From Gammaproteobacteria bacterium (GTDB lineage Bacteria; Pseudomonadota; Gammaproteobacteria; Methylococcales; Methylomonadaceae): DNA of 6,003 bases. The position numbers were made by a program, and so were the translations under genes. Of the stretch, positions 1 to 5,744 are shown piece after piece. How positions within the stretch are numbered: the first letter of the stretch is position 1; each line of letters starts with the position of its first letter. The stretch is taken from assembly GCA_024276805.1 (NCBI GenBank), contig JAJRWJ010000078.1, positions 1 through 6,003 on the forward strand. The letters are read 5' to 3'. The notes beneath the pieces were generated by a model. It saw only the letters and a program-made list of their open reading frames with translations, made no database searches and was not told where the DNA came from.

Positions 1-86
1 AAGCTGGGCCGTGATGACCCGGCACATATCCCATGCGCACTTTTCCCGCGCTCTGGATCGTGGTTGAGGGTGTTCCTCTCAATGGC

Positions 87-106
87 GGCTTGCGGTTTTT
101 CAAGCC
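87..106. other. Small hairpin in the non-REP part of the repeat unit, with a covarying base pair
   Basis: In unit 1, GGCTTG (87-92) pairs with CAAGCC (101-106) across the loop CGGTTTTT. In units 2 (351-370), 4 (877-896) and 5 (1837-1856) the arms are AGCTTG and CAAGCT, so the outer G-C pair has become A-T. Unit 3 (614-633) is intermediate, with an A opposite C. Just before it, TTGAG (64-68) can pair with CTCAA (78-82). One compensated pair is suggestive of a kept structure, not proof. Confidence 0.4.
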
Positions 107-120
107 ACCTCAACCTGCCC

Positions 121-219
121 TGCCGGATGCGCTGGAGCTTATCCGGCCTACGCCCGTTTCCACGCCAATGCGTGAATTGGCGCTCCCCGTAGGCCGGATA
201 AGCGATAGCGCATCCGGCA
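121..219. repeat. BIME in unit 1: two inverted REPs around a hairpin
   Basis: The first REP (121-152) begins TGCCGGATGCGCT and ends CTTATCCGGCCTACG. Its inverted partner (188-219) begins CGTAGGCCGGATAAGC and ends GCATCCGGCA. Between them, CGCCAAT (163-169) pairs with ATTGGCG (176-182). Read outward from the centre, each REP starts with GTAG, the tetranucleotide known to be needed at the foot of E. coli REPs for RAYT recognition. The two REPs differ at the hairpin tip (GGAGC against ATCGC read on the same strand). Confidence 0.93.
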
Positions 220-384
220 AAAACCGGGGGATTCGTCTCCCACGGATAGGCGCAAAATATCCGAAAGCTGGGCCGTGATGACCCGGCACATATCCCATGC
301 GCACTTTTCCCGCGCTCTGGATCGTGGTTGAGGGTGTTCCTCTCAATGGCAGCTTGCGGTTTTTCAAGCTACCTCAACCTGCCC

Positions 385-483
385 TGCCGGATGCGCTGGA
401 GCTTATCCGGCCTACGCCCGTTTCCACGCCAATGCGTGAATTGGCGCTCCCCGTAGGCCGGATAAGCGATAGCGCATCCGGCA
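385..483. repeat. BIME in unit 2
   Basis: REPs lie at 385-416 and 452-483, and the central stem CGCCAAT/ATTGGCG is intact. The REP sequences match those of unit 1, including the GGAGC tip in the first REP and the inward-facing GTAG feet. Confidence 0.93.
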
Positions 484-647
484 AAAACAGGGGATTCGTC
501 TCCCACGGATAGGCGCAAAATATCCGAAAGCTGGGCCGTGATGACCCGGCACATATCCCATGCGCACTTTTCCCGCACCCTGGATCGTGGTTGAGGGTGT
601 TCCTCTCAATGGCAGCTTGCGGTTTTTCAAGCCACCTCAGCCTGCCC

Positions 648-746
648 TGCCGGATGCGCTGGGGCTTATCCGGCCTACGCCCGTTTCCACGCCAATGCGT
701 GAATTGGCGCTCCCTGTAGGCCGGGTAAGCGGTAGCGTATCCGGCA
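648..746. repeat. BIME in unit 3 (diverged second REP)
   Basis: REPs lie at 648-679 and 715-746. The first has a GGGGC tip. The second carries several changes (starts TGTAGGCCGGGTAAGC, then GGTAGCGTATCC), so it is the most drifted second REP of the array. The GTAG foot and the central 7-base stem are still intact. Confidence 0.92.
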
Positions 747-910
747 AAAACAGGGGATTCGTCTCCCACGGATAGGCGCAAAATATCCGGAAGCTGGGCC
801 GTGATGACCCGGCACATATCCCATGCGCACTTTTCCCGCGCTCTGGACCGTGGTTGAGGGTGTTCCTCTCAATGGCAGCTTGCGGTTTTTCAAGCTACCT
901 CAGCCTGCCC

Positions 911-1009
911 TGCCGGATGCGCTATCGCTTATCCGGCCTACGCCCGTTTCCACGCCAATGCGTGAATTGGCGCTCCCCGTAGGCCGGATAAGCGATAGCG
1001 CATCCGGCA
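911..1009. repeat. BIME in unit 4: perfect 32-base inverted repeat
   Basis: REPs lie at 911-942 and 978-1009. The first REP has the tip ATCGC, which makes the two REPs exact reverse complements over all 32 bases. They are separated by 35 bases containing the central stem CGCCAAT (953-959)/ATTGGCG (966-972). This is the BIME next to the 3' end of the RAYT gene. None of the other pairs in the window is a perfect match. Confidence 0.93.
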
Positions 1010-1042
1010 AGCAGGCTGATCCCGTATATGAAGTATGACCCC

Positions 1043-1052
1043 GCATCCGGCA
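1043..1052. repeat. Half-REP remnant beside the RAYT stop codon
   Basis: GCATCCGGCA, the outer arm of a REP, stands alone about 10 bases beyond the RAYT stop codon and 33 bases from the last full REP of unit 4. No matching GTAGGCCGGAT arm is nearby. It may be a remnant of an eroded REP flanking the transposase gene, but ten bases is short evidence. Confidence 0.45.
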
Positions 1053-1061
1053 GAACGACCC

Positions 1062-1568
1062 TCATTCGCAATCCAGATCCAGAATGTTTTCCGGACAGCT
1101 GCGCCCCCAATCCGGCTCATACCAGCCCTTGCGCACGGCCTTGTGAAACGAACTGTATAACCAGTCGCCCGGCGCATTCACCAGGCCATGTTTCACCGGG
1201 TTGTAATGGATATAATCCATATGCCGTCGCCAATCCTCCTTGTCACGAAGGCGATGCTCCCAGAAACGGGGTTGCCAGATTTTTTCCCTTGCATCATTCC
1301 TGATCCGGCCGGTGACATATTTTTTGATTTCACGCCAGCGTCCGGAATAATCGTCGTCTCCCTCCGGCAATTTCCAGATGCAATGCAGATGATCCGGCAA
1401 AATGACGATCGCATCCAATACAAAGGGGCGCTCTTTCATCACCATGCGGAATGCGTTCCTGAGTATTTCGAGTCTTTCCGGATATGTGAATACCACTTTG
1501 CGTTGCCAGCAGACCACGGTAAAAAAATAACTCCCTCCAGGGATGCGGACCCGGCGGTAGTTGCTCAT
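1062..1568 (-). CDS. rayT: REP-associated tyrosine transposase (RAYT, IS200/IS605-like Y1 HUH family)
   Basis: This 168-residue protein belongs to the single-domain HUH nucleases that nick and join single-stranded REP DNA. Visible motifs in order are the first strand GGSYFFTV (11-18), the metal-binding HUH pair H60-L61-H62 inside LPDHLHCIWKLPEG (57-70), the family block RWREIKKYVTG (77-87), IWQPRFWEHRLRD (97-109), and the tyrosine motif DYIHYNPVKHGLV (118-130). By recalled alignment to E. coli TnpA-REP (catalytic Tyr115), Y119 should be the nucleophile. The length is normal for the family and nothing looks broken, so it is probably functional. The ATG at 1568 has a weak GAG ribosome site nine bases upstream. 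The gene is flanked by BIMEs on both sides, as in a typical REP/RAYT unit, and points the same way as the operon at 1933-5109. Confidence 0.95.
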   Translation of the reverse strand: MSNYRRVRIPGGSYFFTVVCWQRKVVFTYPERLEILRNAFRMVMKERPFVLDAIVILPDHLHCIWKLPEGDDDYSGRWREIKKYVTGRIRNDAREKIWQPRFWEHRLRDKEDWRRHMDYIHYNPVKHGLVNAPGDWLYSSFHKAVRKGWYEPDWGRSCPENILDLDCE

Positions 1569-1606
1569 GGGTTATCACTCATAGAATTTACATTTTTGCT
1601 GACACC

Positions 1607-1706
1607 TGCCGGATGCGCTCGCGCTTATCCGGGCCTACGCCCGTTTCCACGCCAATGCATGAATTGGCGCTCCCTGTAGGCCGGATAAGCGATAGCGCAT
1701 CCGGCA
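1607..1706. repeat. BIME upstream of the RAYT gene
   Basis: REPs lie at 1607-1639 and 1675-1706. The first has an extra G (CCGGGCCTACG) and the tip CGCGC. The second has the usual AGCGATAGCGC core. The central stem CGCCAAT/ATTGGCG is kept, with loop GCATGA instead of GCGTGA. It has the same orientation as the four BIMEs on the other side of the transposase gene and ends about 38 bases before the RAYT start codon. Confidence 0.92.
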
Positions 1707-1899
1707 AAAACCGGGGGATCGTCTCCCACGGATAAACGCAATATATCCGAAAGCTGGGCCGTGATGACCCGGCACATATCCCATACGCACTTTTCCCGCG
1801 CTCTGGATCATGGTTGAGGGTGTTCCTCTCAATGGCAGCTTGCGGTTTTTCAAGCTACCTCAGCCTGCCTGCCGGATGCGCTGGCGCTTATCCGGCTAC
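1707..1899 (+). repeat. Tail, head and final REP of the array
   Basis: Bases 1707-1750 match the unit tail, in the CCGGGGG form of unit 1 but with one base lost. Bases 1751-1869 match the unit head, in phase with the array. A single REP (1870-1899, tip GGCGC) closes the array; it lacks one C in its foot (CCGGCTAC) and has no inverted partner. It lies 33 bases past the stop codon of the caspase-like gene, where a REP in the 3' untranslated RNA could act as a stability or termination element. Confidence 0.88.
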
Positions 1900-1932
1900 A
1901 TATTACCCTTCACGTCAACACGGCAAGCGCGT

Positions 1933-3447
1933 TTATTGCATGGCACAGGCCTGGGCGGTAATTTCAGACATTGCCGCATCGATATGCCGGCGGAAATGTT
2001 TCTGCAGCACGTATTGCCGGTCCATGCCCGCTTCTCTGAATGAGAAGCTGCTTGTGCCGATGATTTTCCCACTGCGCAACGCCAGCAATTCCAGGGAAAC
2101 ATCTCCATAAATGGTTTTCATGCTGGTTTTCAGCGCATGGATCGGCGCGTCCCTGACGACTGCAGTAATCTTCAGCGAATAATCGACCATATAATGATGC
2201 AAAAGATTGCTGTAATCAGGATTTCCGGTGAAAAGCGAATTGTTCTGCAGCAGCTGTTGTTCGGCCGCACTCAGCGTGATAAATTTCAGACCATATTTTT
2301 TCGCTTCGGCAGAGGCCAGCGTGCTCAACACCGACTCATTGACACCTCCCTCGCCCTGGATGGCCATCAGCGCCTGCCTGTTTTCCAGGCAGGAACGCTG
2401 CATTGCTGTCTGGCGCTTGCCGCCCTGTTTTTGCAGCGTTGCCAGCACCTCGGCAGGCTGCAGGTTTACCTCCAGCCGACGCCACTGCCCGGCTGCCAGC
2501 CTGACATGCTGCCGGGTTGGCGCATAGCCATCCGCCTGCACCATGACATCCGCTTCCCCGGCAACTATGTCGCTGGCATTCAACACGCCCCGGTCATCGG
2601 TCCGTCCCCTGTCGGCATTATTGATGATCACCGTGGCATGCGGTACATTGGCAATGATCTGCAGATGGCCTGCCTTGACTTGTGGCGGCCGAGGGTCCGT
2701 GGCCAGGCGGCTCATCGGAAGAAAGAAGAATTCCCCGGTCAATGACGACGACTCCCAGGGAATCTGCCTGCCATCCGTGGCGCTGCGCACGCCGTTGCGG
2801 ACTTTCTTGAATACCTGTTCGATAGTCAACCCGGGCTGACGCAGGGCCTGCAGCAGATATTGCGTATACAGACCATTTTGGCCGTCGCCATCGGCAGCCA
2901 CGGAACCCGGTGCGGTGGCATAAGCGATCAATGTGCCAACCGGACCTTCCATTCTCGCCAGACCCAGCTCGACGCCGCGAAAACTTCTGGCGAAGGGATT
3001 GTTGCGACAGGCATCCAGAATGACAATATTGAGTCTGTTGCCGGCCGACTGCATTTTTCTCAGCACCGCATCCGCCGCGATACTTTCATCCTCGACTTCA
3101 TCGGCGGAACTGATATCGATCTGCACCGGCAGCAGATAATTTCTGCCACTGATCTGCATGCCATGCCCGGCATAATAGAACAGCCCGACATCGGCCTGTT
3201 TCAGCTGCCCGCCAAATTCCCGCAACGCCTGGCGCATGGTCCTGCGGTCGGCATCGATATAGGTGGAAACCGTGAATCCCAGGGATTTCAAGGTATGTGA
3301 AATATCCCGGGCATCGTTGACAGGATTCTGCAGCGGTGCAGATGGGTAATTGCCATTACCGATGACCAGGGCGATTCGCACTTCCGCCACCACCGACGAG
3401 GGCAGACCGGTGCTGATGAACAGCAGCAAGGCCAGGATCATGTGCAT
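1933..3447 (-). CDS. Secreted caspase-like (peptidase C14 / orthocaspase) protein with PEGA-like and extra C-terminal domains
   Basis: This 504-residue protein starts with a likely Sec signal peptide (hydrophobic 3-18, cleavage after A21), which puts it in the periplasm or outside. The caspase-like domain covers about 23-245. Its catalytic dyad is visible: H95 in YYAGHG and C147 in LDACRNNP. The p10-like part includes YATAPGSVAADGDGQNG (176-192). Prokaryotic caspase homologues of this type usually cleave after basic residues; that is family knowledge, not seen here. Residues about 260-330 (LQIIANVPHATVIINN, then GEADVMVQADGYAP) look like a PEGA domain. The region 335-504 I cannot name firmly; stretches such as VDYSLKITAV and LELLALRSGKIIGTSS recall CsgG/FlgO-type lipoprotein domains. 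The ATG at 3447 has GAGAG seven bases upstream and is preferred to the ATG at 3441. It is the last gene of the likely operon, 35 bases after the lipoprotein gene. Its substrate is unknown. Confidence 0.9.
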   Translation of the reverse strand: MHMILALLLFISTGLPSSVVAEVRIALVIGNGNYPSAPLQNPVNDARDISHTLKSLGFTVSTYIDADRRTMRQALREFGGQLKQADVGLFYYAGHGMQISGRNYLLPVQIDISSADEVEDESIAADAVLRKMQSAGNRLNIVILDACRNNPFARSFRGVELGLARMEGPVGTLIAYATAPGSVAADGDGQNGLYTQYLLQALRQPGLTIEQVFKKVRNGVRSATDGRQIPWESSSLTGEFFFLPMSRLATDPRPPQVKAGHLQIIANVPHATVIINNADRGRTDDRGVLNASDIVAGEADVMVQADGYAPTRQHVRLAAGQWRRLEVNLQPAEVLATLQKQGGKRQTAMQRSCLENRQALMAIQGEGGVNESVLSTLASAEAKKYGLKFITLSAAEQQLLQNNSLFTGNPDYSNLLHHYMVDYSLKITAVVRDAPIHALKTSMKTIYGDVSLELLALRSGKIIGTSSFSFREAGMDRQYVLQKHFRRHIDAAMSEITAQACAMQ

Positions 3448-3482
3448 CGATCAGCTCTCATCCCGGCAGGATGTCACCCTGT

Positions 3483-4046
3483 TCAATCGACGATCTTGTA
3501 GACCTTGCCATTACGGAAATACACGATGAACTTGTTGAACCGGGAGCTCCAATAGGTCCATTGGTCGGAATCCAGGGACATGGTTTCAATGGCCGGTGGA
3601 TAACCGATGGCCACCAGTACGGCTTTTTTGCGCATCCCCTTGGCCACCGTGCCATTTTTTATATTGTCCCTTTCCAGCTTGTTGAATTGGGACAAATTCA
3701 CCCTGGTCTTGGCAAACAGTTTGTTGAAAGCCTGAGCGACATCGTCATGAGTGTGTTTCTTGACATTCTCGACCAGCAACTCCTGACCAGAAGGTTGCAA
3801 CTTGACGGTAATAAACTTTTCGTTAATATCCTCCAGTACAACCGGGGTATTGACCGGTATCGAAGCACCCCGGCGGTAGTTGGTGGTGCGATGCCGCCCC
3901 TTCTCGTAGCGGATTACGAATTGCGTGTAGTAGGTTCCGCCGACCTGTACCGAAGGAGGCAGATTCAATGGCGCCGACTGCCTTTTGCAGCCATACAGGG
4001 ACATTACAACCAACAACACTACCACGACATGAATAACACGACGCAT
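3483..4046 (-). CDS. Lipoprotein with a C-terminal BamE/SmpA-OmlA-like domain
   Basis: The 187-residue product has a basic start (MRR), a hydrophobic stretch (4-18) and a lipobox-like SLYGC ending at C20, so it is probably a lipoprotein; tyrosine at -2 is unusual. Residues 37-95 are probably beta-rich (GGTYYTQFVIRYEKG and following). The C-terminal part about 133-187 fits the SmpA/BamE pattern: GTVAKGMRKKAVLVAIGYPP, then DQWTYW, then FIVYFRNGKVYKI. BamE-like folds mostly mediate protein contacts at the outer membrane; here the role is unknown. It is longer than true BamE and has an unassigned middle region (95-132). The start is well supported: AAGGAG at 4054-4059 lies seven bases before the ATG. 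It begins 25 bases after the transporter gene and ends 35 bases before the caspase-like gene. Confidence 0.85.
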   Translation of the reverse strand: MRRVIHVVVVLLVVMSLYGCKRQSAPLNLPPSVQVGGTYYTQFVIRYEKGRHRTTNYRRGASIPVNTPVVLEDINEKFITVKLQPSGQELLVENVKKHTHDDVAQAFNKLFAKTRVNLSQFNKLERDNIKNGTVAKGMRKKAVLVAIGYPPAIETMSLDSDQWTYWSSRFNKFIVYFRNGKVYKIVD

Positions 4047-4053
4047 AACCCTT

Positions 4054-4059
4054 CTCCTT
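4054..4059 (-). promoter_or_regulatory. Strong ribosome binding site for the lipoprotein gene
   Basis: AAGGAG on the minus strand lies seven bases before the ATG at 4046 and inside the 25-base gap after the transporter stop codon. It is the best Shine-Dalgarno site of the three operon genes, suggesting the lipoprotein is translated efficiently and independently. Confidence 0.8.
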
Positions 4060-4071
4060 AATTCCTGAAAC

Positions 4072-5109
4072 TTATCGAAGCCCTGGATAACAGATAATTA
4101 CCCGCGAAAAAAATAATAACATCAATAGGGAAAGTGTTGCCAATGCTGTTGTCATCGGAATAATCCACAGGGAACTGATCAGTTCCACAGCAATGAGAAA
4201 AATCAGAATCATGGCGATGATCTTGTTGTTCAGCCTGGTACAGAAATAAGCTCCCGCCGGAGCACCGATCACGACCACCGGAATCGCCGCCAGCCAATAG
4301 TTCTGGATCTGTGGAGTGAAGCCGCCGATCACAAACACATGCAAAGCGAAGCCAATCAGCGCATTCAACGCCATCAAAACCACCGATGTCGGCGTGGCGA
4401 CTTTTTCCGCAATCCCGAACAAAAACACCATCACCGAAAAGCAGATGATATCGATGCCATTGCCAACCAGTCCGGACATCATGCCGCCAAAAAAACCGCT
4501 CAGCAACAGCACGACAATCGCTTTCCTGCCGTAGCTGTGCTGTTCAGTGTATTCCCTGCCATACCAGGTAACCAGAACCAGCGTCAGCGCCAGGCCGGTG
4601 ACCATTGCGGTAAAAGCCATCCTCAGCAATTCCGCCGGCAGCAGCGGCGTCAGTACGACGGCCCCAAAAACGATACCGGGAACACCGCCGGAGCTGGCCC
4701 ATAAAACCACCGGCCAGGCAATTTTCACGCGCAGCGCGAGAATGGACAGTGTTGCTGCCGTCATGCCGACACTTTGAATGGCCAGCGAAAAAATCTTGGC
4801 ATCCATTGGCGACACCTGCAGCAGTTTGGTGAACACCGGGAAAGCAACCGCTCCGCCTCCTTCACTGGTCGCCCCGGCAATGAAAGAGCCGAACACCATG
4901 GTCAGCGCCACCTCGACATTTTGCCGGACGATCACCAAGGTATCCGGCGCCGTATAACAATACCAGAGCCACCACACCAGCAGCGCCAGCAGCAGACTGA
5001 AATAACGACGCCCTGTGTTCAGGAATTGCGTGGGTACAATAATCCTGCGGCTGGCCAACACCGTTGCCGTATGAGCCACTGCTGATTTCCCCAAAAAACC
5101 TCTTGCCAT
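4072..5109 (-). CDS. TauE/SafE-family (sulfite exporter-like) membrane permease
   Basis: This 345-residue polytopic inner-membrane protein shows the two related halves of the TauE/SafE (DUF81) family. The first has GSFIAGATSEGGGAVAFP (74-91); the second has GFFGGMMSGLVGNGID (205-220) followed by ATPTSVVLMALNALIG (238-253). Likely membrane spans lie near 37-53, 66-83, 105-126, 132-155, 163-183, 196-213, 220-232, 243-263, 271-290, 297-316 and 320-336. The family exports or imports small sulfur-containing or organic anions; the substrate cannot be read from sequence. The start is uncertain: the ATG at 5109 has almost no ribosome site, while GTG codon 11 (5079) is preceded by GGGGA at a good distance. 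A start at 5079 would shorten the cytoplasmic leader without touching the membrane part. It is probably the first gene of the operon with the lipoprotein and caspase-like genes. Confidence 0.88.
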   Translation of the reverse strand: MARGFLGKSAVAHTATVLASRRIIVPTQFLNTGRRYFSLLLALLVWWLWYCYTAPDTLVIVRQNVEVALTMVFGSFIAGATSEGGGAVAFPVFTKLLQVSPMDAKIFSLAIQSVGMTAATLSILALRVKIAWPVVLWASSGGVPGIVFGAVVLTPLLPAELLRMAFTAMVTGLALTLVLVTWYGREYTEQHSYGRKAIVVLLLSGFFGGMMSGLVGNGIDIICFSVMVFLFGIAEKVATPTSVVLMALNALIGFALHVFVIGGFTPQIQNYWLAAIPVVVIGAPAGAYFCTRLNNKIIAMILIFLIAVELISSLWIIPMTTALATLSLLMLLFFSRVIICYPGLR

Positions 5110-5219
5110 TGCCTGTTTGTGAATTGTTGCATCATGGTCCGGATCGCATCGCCCTCCCGGTTATCTCGATATCGGAAATTATCTTGACTGCCCGTTGAAT
5201 AGAGAAGCTTTTCCGCTAA

Positions 5220-5242
5220 AATGCCCCCTCACAGTTGGCATT
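5220..5242 (-). terminator. Possible weak hairpin terminator after the small lipoprotein gene
   Basis: On the minus strand AATGCC and GGCATT can form a six-base-pair stem with an 11-base loop, and the right arm runs into a short TTTT. It lies seven bases past the stop codon at 5249. The stem is short and the T run brief, so termination would be inefficient if it occurs. Confidence 0.3.
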
Positions 5243-5248
5243 ATGCTG

Positions 5249-5653
5249 TCATTGATAATTCCAGCTGCAGCGCTGATCGACACAGGCAAAGCCATCGGCG
5301 GGGGGACAATCGCAAATACTGTTCAGAGGCGGATTATCACAGCCCTTGGCTTTTGCCATGGCGATAATGTCATAAAATTTTGCTGAATCGGCATCGCTGC
5401 GCGCCACTCTGTCCCGCGTGCAGCCACAGCTGGTCCGCTTCAGAACGAGGCCGCACTGCGCGGCATCGGTACAATAAGCGATATGTGACAATTCCTCATT
5501 GAAAGCCTGCAATAAATCCTCGCAAGTGGACTGGTTCGCTATCTCCTGCGAAGGCGGCGGATTGAACTGAAGCACGTCTGTATTATTCCTGTTTTCACAG
5601 GAAACCGCTGACATTATTATCAGCAGACAGAAAATCGAACGCAATGCTTCCAT
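5249..5653 (-). CDS. Small cysteine-rich lipoprotein of unknown function
   Basis: The 134-residue product has a lipoprotein signal: MEALR, a hydrophobic stretch (7-17), then the lipobox AVSC with C19. The mature part has about ten further cysteines, in TCEDLL, YCTDAAQCG, SCGCTRD, GCDN, SICDCPP and FACVDQRCSW. The even spacing suggests a compact disulfide-bonded domain in the periplasm or on the outer membrane. I do not recognise the family; C-x2-DxxxC patterns like this occur in uncharacterised proteobacterial lipoproteins. The ATG at 5653 is chosen because AAGGG lies eight bases upstream and the lipoprotein signal begins there. A longer frame reaches a TTG at 5773 but would bury the signal. 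The gene is 139 bases upstream of the transporter gene on the same strand and seems to be its own transcription unit. Confidence 0.75.
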   Translation of the reverse strand: MEALRSIFCLLIIMSAVSCENRNNTDVLQFNPPPSQEIANQSTCEDLLQAFNEELSHIAYCTDAAQCGLVLKRTSCGCTRDRVARSDADSAKFYDIIAMAKAKGCDNPPLNSICDCPPADGFACVDQRCSWNYQ

Positions 5654-5732
5654 CGCTGGCACCCTTCGTCCGGCATGAGCAACAACAGACAACAGCCATC
5701 CACCGAAACTGCGAAAGTGACATTGCCCGAAC

Positions 5733-5744
5733 AAACAATTGTTT
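5733..5744. promoter_or_regulatory. 12-base palindrome over the predicted transcription start: candidate operator
   Basis: AAACAATTGTTT is its own reverse complement. It starts directly next to the -10 box of the promoter at 5745-5773 and is centred on the expected start of transcription (about 5738). A repressor bound there would block the small lipoprotein gene. The AT-rich composition makes a chance palindrome possible, and no regulator is encoded in the window. Confidence 0.35.

Larger units (their letters stand above)
1..1009 (+). repeat. Tandem array of four 263-264 base BIME-containing units
   Basis: Four head-to-tail copies start at 1, 265, 528 and 791; the fourth stops at 1009, just after its second REP. 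Each copy has a head of about 120 bases, a first REP, a central hairpin, an inverted second REP and a tail of about 45 bases. Copies differ by only a few substitutions. The first period is 264 because its tail reads CCGGGGG where copies 2 and 3 read CAGGGG. The unit begins in phase with the window edge, so the array probably extends to the left. Short open frames of about 71 codons recur on both strands, but they run straight through the REP palindromes and shift frame with the 263-base period, so I do not call them genes. The repeat pattern is seen directly; amplification as a unit is inferred. Confidence 0.95.

Noticed and set aside
1..1009. CRISPR array
   Set aside because: The whole 263-base unit is repeated, with no unique spacers between short repeats and no cas genes nearby.
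33..1177. Recurring open frames of 60-147 codons on both strands in the repeat array, several beginning MRTFPA or MKNRK
   Set aside because: They translate straight through REP palindromes (PDALxLIRPT is typical REP translation), change frame with the 263-base period and have no convincing ribosome sites.
1391..1399. REP-arm-like GATCCGGCA inside the RAYT coding sequence
   Set aside because: It encodes the conserved ILPDH around the HUH motif and has no partner arm, so it is probably coincidence.
1188..1679. 163-codon plus-strand frame opposite the RAYT gene
   Set aside because: The RAYT on the other strand has clear HUH and tyrosine motifs; this frame has none and runs into a BIME.
2137..3300. 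Plus-strand frames of 202 and 146 codons opposite the caspase-like gene
   Set aside because: They are shadows of a gene with a visible catalytic dyad and signal peptide; no protein motifs appear in them.
3471..4061. 196-codon plus-strand frame opposite the BamE-like lipoprotein
   Set aside because: The minus-strand gene has a strong ribosome site, a lipobox and a recognisable domain; this frame has no such support.
5178..5206. Possible promoter for the transporter gene (GATAAT at 5178-5183, TTCTCT at 5201-5206, 17-base spacer)
   Set aside because: The -10 is good, but the -35 matches only 3/6, so it is too weak to list as a feature.
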